Part shown: one piece after another, positions 30,723 through 34,898 of the stretch
Layout: the number at the start of each line of letters is the position of its first letter
Position numbering within the stretch: the stretch's first letter is position 1
Virus record (IMG/VR): IMGVR_UViG_3300047457_000300
Location: 1 to 34,898 of that record
From: a virus
DNA length: 34,898 nucleotides
Reading direction: 5' to 3' (one strand)
Notes under the pieces: model-generated
What the model was told of the DNA's origin: nothing
Seen by the model: the letters and a program-made list of their open reading frames with translations, nothing else
The model's database searches: none
Made by a program: the position numbers and the translations under genes

Positions 30723-30946
30723 TCTGGCTCATCCTGTATCTCGCTTGCGTCATCTACACATTCCCGAAAGCCGTCAAAGTGATACTCAAAGACAATGCCG
30801 AACACGGCTACCAAGAAGCTCCTGATTATCTACTATCGGCGATACTTGCAATCGCAATCAGCGTCCTCTTCCCTGTCTGCATCGTCGCATACCTCATGTA
30901 CCGATACGTCAAACGGGTCGAGAAGAAGATTGACGCATCATCATGA
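30719..30946 (+). CDS. Two-TM membrane protein
   Basis: 75 residues from GTG 30719 (GTGA overlap). Hydrophobic N-terminus (WLILYLACVIYTF) and a second segment (LLSAILAIAISVLFPVCIVAYLMY), then a basic tail (KRVEKK). Function unknown. Confidence 0.55.
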   Translation: MIWLILYLACVIYTFPKAVKVILKDNAEHGYQEAPDYLLSAILAIAISVLFPVCIVAYLMYRYVKRVEKKIDASS

Positions 30947-32475
30947 GCCGTTGGAAACTTCTGCACGGCGACTGCCGCGACCAACTCGCCACCATCCCCG
31001 ACAACAGCATCGACGCTATCGTCACCGACCCACCCTACGAACTGGGATTCATGGGCAAATCTTGGGATGCGTCGGGGATCGCCTACAACCCGACCGTCTG
31101 GACAGAATGCTTACGTGTACTCAAACCAGGCGGCCATCTCCTCGCCTTCTCCGGCTCACGCACCTACCACCGCATGGCCGTCGCCATCGAGGATGCGGGC
31201 TTCCAGATACGCGACCAAATCATGTGGGTCTATGGTTCAGGGTTCCCGAAGTCGCTGGACATCAGCAAAGCGATCGACAAGTCTGATGCGGCTGAGGAGC
31301 AACGTCAGAGGCGATTCCGTTTCACCGCTTGGGTGCGTTCGACCGGTTTGACTGCGAAGCAAATTGATGAAGCAACTCAAACAATGATGGGCAGCCACTA
31401 CACAACCCATCCAACTCAGCCAGCGATTATGACGACGGAGCATCTTGACGCTGTTCGACATTTGATTGGTGATGTGCCTGATTGGGTTGAGCAGGAGTCT
31501 CGGATTCGTAGTGTCGAGTCGAAGAACTTTGCGTCACGCGAGGTGATTGGATCAAAGAAGCTTCCAGACGCAAAAGTTGTTCGACTTGGATTTGTGGGCG
31601 AAACTTACAATGGGGATTTGGCTGGAGCAATGCGCGATATTCCAGTGACCGCCCCCGCAACGGCTGAGGCTGAAGTGTGGGAGGGTTGGGGTACGGCGTT
31701 GAAGCCGGCGCATGAGCCGATTGTGTTGGCTCGTAAGCCGTTGGTGGGGACGGTTGCGGAGAATGTGTTGCGGTTCGGTGTCGGCGGGTTGAACATTGAC
31801 GGCTGTCGAGTTGCGACTGATGAGAAGTTTGTTGATTTGCCCAATCGGGCTTGGGTGAATGCTGATGGGTTGAGTTATGCGGAAAGCAACCACAATCATC
31901 GGGACGGTTCTAATGCAGTGGCTGTGGAGAAGTTGAATAATCTTGGTCGTTGGCCTGCGAATCTGATTCATGACGGCTCCGACGAAATACTCGAACTGTT
32001 CCCAGAAACAAAAACATGGGCTGCCAAACAACCAGGCAAATACGAAACCGACTCCATCTTCGGGGTCGGCGGAAGGAACTTCGCCCCAGCCAATTCAGGT
32101 TCAGCTGCCCGTTTCTTCTATTGTGCGAAAGCCAGCAAAAAAGACCGCAACGAAGGACTCGACCATCTCACCCCACAACGCGAATTCGACCGAACCTCCG
32201 ACAACCTCCCAGGCGGAGACAACCCACGCAACCGAACCAACACCCCACGCCTCAACCACCACCCAACCGTGAAACCAACCGAACTGATGCGCTACCTCTG
32301 CCGACTCATCACACCCCCCAACGGTGTCATCCTCGACCCATTCACCGGCTCAGGATCAACCGGCAAAGCCGCCATCCTCGAACACTTCCAATTCATCGGC
32401 ATCGAACAAGACCCCGACTACATCACCATCGCCCAAGCCAGAATCCAACACGCAGAACAGGAAACCCAACCATGA
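30943..32475 (+). CDS. DNA methyltransferase (beta-class)
   Basis: 510 residues. Motif IV DPPY at 29-32 precedes motif I DPFTGSGSTG from 465, the beta-class order for N4-cytosine or N6-adenine methylation. About 430 residues lie between them, including a target-recognition-like insert (about 105-215: FTAWVRSTGLTAKQIDEAT, HLDAVRHLIGDVPDWV). Codon bias flips from C/A-rich to G/T-rich near 31230 and back near 31970, matching the central part. Likely protects phage DNA from restriction. ATGA overlap with the upstream gene. Confidence 0.92.
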   Translation: MSRWKLLHGDCRDQLATIPDNSIDAIVTDPPYELGFMGKSWDASGIAYNPTVWTECLRVLKPGGHLLAFSGSRTYHRMAVAIEDAGFQIRDQIMWVYGSGFPKSLDISKAIDKSDAAEEQRQRRFRFTAWVRSTGLTAKQIDEATQTMMGSHYTTHPTQPAIMTTEHLDAVRHLIGDVPDWVEQESRIRSVESKNFASREVIGSKKLPDAKVVRLGFVGETYNGDLAGAMRDIPVTAPATAEAEVWEGWGTALKPAHEPIVLARKPLVGTVAENVLRFGVGGLNIDGCRVATDEKFVDLPNRAWVNADGLSYAESNHNHRDGSNAVAVEKLNNLGRWPANLIHDGSDEILELFPETKTWAAKQPGKYETDSIFGVGGRNFAPANSGSAARFFYCAKASKKDRNEGLDHLTPQREFDRTSDNLPGGDNPRNRTNTPRLNHHPTVKPTELMRYLCRLITPPNGVILDPFTGSGSTGKAAILEHFQFIGIEQDPDYITIAQARIQHAEQETQP

Positions 32476-32642
32476 CCCACGCTGTCGTATGCCTCAAATG
32501 CCAACACCTCGTCAAACACAACCCTCGACAACTCGAAGGCTGCCGATGCGACCCCGACGCACCAACCTGGATCGCCATCACCCAAGACGGCCGACTCCTC
32601 ACCATGAGCCACGCCAACTACGCTGAACTCTCCGATGAGTAA
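32472..32642 (+). CDS. Small Cys-containing protein
   Basis: 56 residues from ATG 32472 (ATGA overlap). CLKCQH and GCRCDPD may make a zinc site (four Cys). DAPTWIAITQDGRLLTMSHANYAEL follows. Small zinc-ribbon-like protein; function unknown. Confidence 0.6.
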   Translation: MTHAVVCLKCQHLVKHNPRQLEGCRCDPDAPTWIAITQDGRLLTMSHANYAELSDE

Positions 32643-32721
32643 CGGACAACGCCAACCCTGCCCATGCAACCCACACCCCCACCCCTGGTGCGGAGACAGA
32701 GGAATCGACGACGATGACTGA
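32635..32721 (+). CDS. 28-residue Cys/His/Pro-rich micro-protein
   Basis: ATG 32635 lies inside the previous gene and the TGA overlaps the next ATG by 8 bases. The peptide PCPCNPHPHPWC has three Cys and two His in 12 residues, a possible metal knuckle, followed by four Asp. Weakly supported; no clear Shine-Dalgarno. Confidence 0.35.
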   Translation: MSNGQRQPCPCNPHPHPWCGDRGIDDDD

Positions 32722-32941
32722 CCCAATATCCGACTACATCGAAGCACAAGCACAAGCCCACGTCACCGCCTACGTGATCGTCGCCACCACAGAAACCCTC
32801 ACCGGCGAACAATCATTCTGGGTCGCCTGCCAAACCAACCAAACCGCCTCAACCACCCTCGGACTCCTCGAATCAGCATCCGCAGCAGAAAAACTACGAA
32901 TCGCCAAACTATTCATCGCCAACGACGACGACACCGACTAA
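32714..32941 (+). CDS. Small hypothetical protein
   Basis: 75 residues, acidic ends, beta centre (AYVIVATTETLTGEQSFWVACQ) and a C-terminal helix (SASAAEKLRIAKLFIA). Located between small genes before a HTH protein. Function unknown. Confidence 0.6.
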   Translation: MTDPISDYIEAQAQAHVTAYVIVATTETLTGEQSFWVACQTNQTASTTLGLLESASAAEKLRIAKLFIANDDDTD

Positions 32942-32979
32942 CCTCAACCCACCCCAACTCAGAACGCAAAGGAGGCGTC

Positions 32980-33216
32980 ATGAGAAAAAAACTCAAATAC
33001 TTCCCCGTACAACCGTTGCTCGCACTCTTCCCCGACGGTATGGGTGACCGAGTAATCGGTGAACACTTCGGAGTATCACGCACCATCATTCACCGCTGGC
33101 GACACAACCCCACATGCGCCATCGACGAATACACCGCCGACCGCTACGCAATCAAAATGGGAATGCACCCACTAGAAATCTGGCCAAACTGGATCAGCAT
33201 GGAGGAAACAGCATGA
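32980..33216 (+). CDS. HTH DNA-binding protein
   Basis: 78 residues after AAAGGAGG. DRVIGEHFGVSRTIIHRWRHNP is a helix-turn-helix (recognition helix SRTIIHRWR), and HPLEIWPNW closes the fold. Pattern resembles small phage transcriptional regulators. Coupled to the next methyltransferase by ATGA. Confidence 0.72.
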   Translation: MRKKLKYFPVQPLLALFPDGMGDRVIGEHFGVSRTIIHRWRHNPTCAIDEYTADRYAIKMGMHPLEIWPNWISMEETA

Positions 33217-34289
33217 TTCTCATCGGCGACAACCGGCAAACACTCGCAACCATCCCCGATCAATCAATCCAATGCTGCGTCACCAGCCCCCCATACTGGG
33301 GTCTGCGCGACTACGGAACCGCAACATGGGACGGTGGCGACCCGTCATGTGACCATCAAGGGAAACCAATGGCAACCCGAGCCAACGTCAACAAGAACAC
33401 CGGTACCGGCAACGATGTCAAAAATACTGAAGTTAGGGAGTTCTACAAGGACATCTGCGGTAAGTGTGGAGCGAAACGAATCGACTCCCAGATCGGTCTA
33501 GAACAAACACCAGACGAATACGTTGAGCAAATGGTCGCAGTATTCCGGCAAGTTCACCGTGTCTTGCGTGACGATGGGACACTCTGGCTCAATCTTGGAG
33601 ACAGCTATGCGGGCAACACGTCACGCGCATCAAACAACGGCAGAGCTGGGTTCGGTAACGAACGTGAAGGTGTATTCACCAAGACTGGTGACGGACTCAA
33701 AAACAAAGACCTCGTAGGCATCCCCTGGCGTGTCGCATTCGCACTACAAGCAGACGGCTGGTACCTGCGCCAAGACATTATCTGGCACAAACCAAACCCG
33801 ATGCCCGAATCAGTCACAGACCGATGCACCAAAGCACACGAATACATTTTCCTGCTCAGCAAATCAGCGAAATATTACTTCGATCACGAAGCAATCAAAG
33901 AAGAAGCCAAAACTCCTCCAGCAGTTAGAGACAAACATGGCGAAGGGTACCAAGCTGACTACGCCAAAGGAGACAGATTCTCTGCTGGTGAACGCACATG
34001 GGGTGCTGACGGTCGAAAGAACAAACGCTCCGTCTGGACTGTCACAACACGACCATTCAAAGGCGCACACTTCGCAACATTCCCGCCACAACTCATCGAA
34101 CCGTGCATCCTCGCAGGAAGCAAACCAGGCGACACCATCCTCGACCCGTTCTTCGGTGCAGGAACAACAGGACTCGTCGCACAAAGACACAACCGCAAAT
34201 GGATCGGCTGCGAACTCAACCCCGACTACGCTGCCATCGCACAACAACGCCTAAACGAAGAAACCAACCTCTTCACCAATCTCAGCTAA
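33213..34289 (+). CDS. Second DNA methyltransferase (beta-class, TSPPYWG)
   Basis: 358 residues. Motif IV TSPPYWGLRDYG at 24-35 and motif I DPFFGAGTTG from 311 give the beta order; SPPY is typical of N4-cytosine or some N6-adenine enzymes. A CDH...CGKCG cluster (about 46-95) suggests a zinc ribbon in the target-recognition part. The frame is open upstream to ATG 33114, but ATG 33213 with the ATGA overlap is correct. Together with the first enzyme it implies dense modification of the phage genome. Confidence 0.92.
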   Translation: MILIGDNRQTLATIPDQSIQCCVTSPPYWGLRDYGTATWDGGDPSCDHQGKPMATRANVNKNTGTGNDVKNTEVREFYKDICGKCGAKRIDSQIGLEQTPDEYVEQMVAVFRQVHRVLRDDGTLWLNLGDSYAGNTSRASNNGRAGFGNEREGVFTKTGDGLKNKDLVGIPWRVAFALQADGWYLRQDIIWHKPNPMPESVTDRCTKAHEYIFLLSKSAKYYFDHEAIKEEAKTPPAVRDKHGEGYQADYAKGDRFSAGERTWGADGRKNKRSVWTVTTRPFKGAHFATFPPQLIEPCILAGSKPGDTILDPFFGAGTTGLVAQRHNRKWIGCELNPDYAAIAQQRLNEETNLFTNLS

Positions 34290-34305
34290 CGAAAGACCCT
34301 GCACA

Positions 34306-34898
34306 ATGACCAACAGAATGCTCCAAGCCGCCCTCGGCTACGCCCAACTCGGCATCCGAGTCATCCCCATCAAACCAGGCATGAAATACCCGCCAATCAA
34401 CGAATGGCAGAACCAAGCCACCACCAACCCCGACACCATCACCGAATGGTGGACAGACACCTATCACGGCTACGGCATCGGCATCGCCACCGGACGCACC
34501 CGCAACGGCCACATCTTCGTCCTCGACGTAGACGACAGAGACGAATACAAAGGCTCCGATACTCTCCACGACCTCGAACAAACCTACGGACAACTCCCCG
34601 AAACCGTCGAAGCCACCACCGGCACAGGCGGACGCCACCTCTACTACTACAGCCCCACCGAAATCCGAAACAACGCAGGCACACGCCTCGGCAAAGGACT
34701 CGACATCAGAGGCGAAGGAGGCCAAGTCCTCGCCGACCCAACCCTCCACCCAAACGGACGCCCCTACACCTGGAACATCGGACAATCCCCACACGACCGC
34801 AAACCAGCCCACGCCCCCAACTGGCTCATCCAACTCCTCACCAAACAACCTGAACCCATCAAACCACCCACCACCCCCGACACCTTCCTCAACGACCC
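34306..34898 (+). CDS. Bifunctional primase/polymerase N-terminal domain, 3'-partial
   Basis: 197 residues to the edge. The prim-pol (AEP) fold is clear: LGIRVIPIKPGMKYP at the N-terminus, VLDVDD (D74, D76, metal site), TGTGGRHLYYY (H111) and GLDIRGEGGQVLADP (R135). It synthesises primers, and possibly longer strands, in a phage with no DNA polymerase gene. In relatives this domain is followed in the same protein by a linker and the AAA+ helicase that opens this window, so the two are probably the ends of one gene. Confidence 0.9.
   Translation, partial: MTNRMLQAALGYAQLGIRVIPIKPGMKYPPINEWQNQATTNPDTITEWWTDTYHGYGIGIATGRTRNGHIFVLDVDDRDEYKGSDTLHDLEQTYGQLPETVEATTGTGGRHLYYYSPTEIRNNAGTRLGKGLDIRGEGGQVLADPTLHPNGRPYTWNIGQSPHDRKPAHAPNWLIQLLTKQPEPIKPPTTPDTFLND

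Noticed and set aside
34306-34898. Terminal direct repeat linking the window ends
   Set aside because: Both ends are C/A-rich with superficial similarity, but no identical stretch long enough to be a terminal repeat was found.

Overview
The window is a nearly complete genome of a tailed phage (siphovirus-like, HK97-type head) infecting an actinobacterium. All of about 58 supported genes lie on the + strand, tightly packed with many ATGA, GTGA and TAATG junctions. The actinobacterial host is inferred from a WhiB-family regulator (27024-27299), a Thr-rich secreted protein, apparently leaderless gene starts and the overall gene set. A tail-region protein at 21196-21546, of a type I recall from marine and freshwater phages, suggests an aquatic source. 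No integrase, DNA polymerase, complete tRNA or CRISPR array was seen, so the phage is probably lytic and uses the host polymerase.

Layout. 3-1187: the AAA+/RepA-like half of a primase-helicase, with an iteron-like repeat cluster and a perfect 20-bp palindrome in its 3' end. 1194-3561: HNH endonuclease, small and large terminase. 3576-9534: small membrane protein, portal, three accessory virion proteins, a multidomain prohead protease and the major capsid protein. 9648-12249: three glycosyltransferase-type genes inside the head module; the first overlaps a small gene in another frame. 12259-14789: connector, tail completion protein, major tail protein, a tail chaperone pair joined by a canonical -1 frameshift, and a gp10-like protein. 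14838-15527: an unexpected RepB/AEP-like primase gene with its own promoter. 15537-21546: tape measure, minor tail proteins and two paralogous Gly-rich fibre-tip proteins. 21519-24033: secreted PA14/Thr-rich protein and lysis cassette (two or three holin-like proteins, M15 endolysin).

23975-34898 is the early/replication half: small DNA-binding proteins, metallophosphoesterase, a promoter-led set of tiny genes including a ribbon-helix-helix protein, a secreted lysozyme-like enzyme, WhiB, PD-(D/E)XK resolvase, Cas4/RecB-like nuclease, SSB-like protein, DUF6378 protein, two DNA methyltransferases and the N-terminal prim-pol domain running off the right edge. The prim-pol (right edge) and AAA+ domain (left edge) look like the two ends of one gene, so the window is probably a circular or circularly permuted genome cut inside that gene, with a few hundred bases missing.

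Most striking signals: the iteron/palindrome cluster (candidate origin) at 927-1163; five late genes without Shine-Dalgarno sequence preceded at exactly 6 nt by a TANNNT box; the CCCTTTG slip site with hairpin at 14100-14130; the tRNA T-arm-like hairpin at 25731-25770, whose stem repeats one in an upstream leader; and patchwork strand bias that flips inside single genes.
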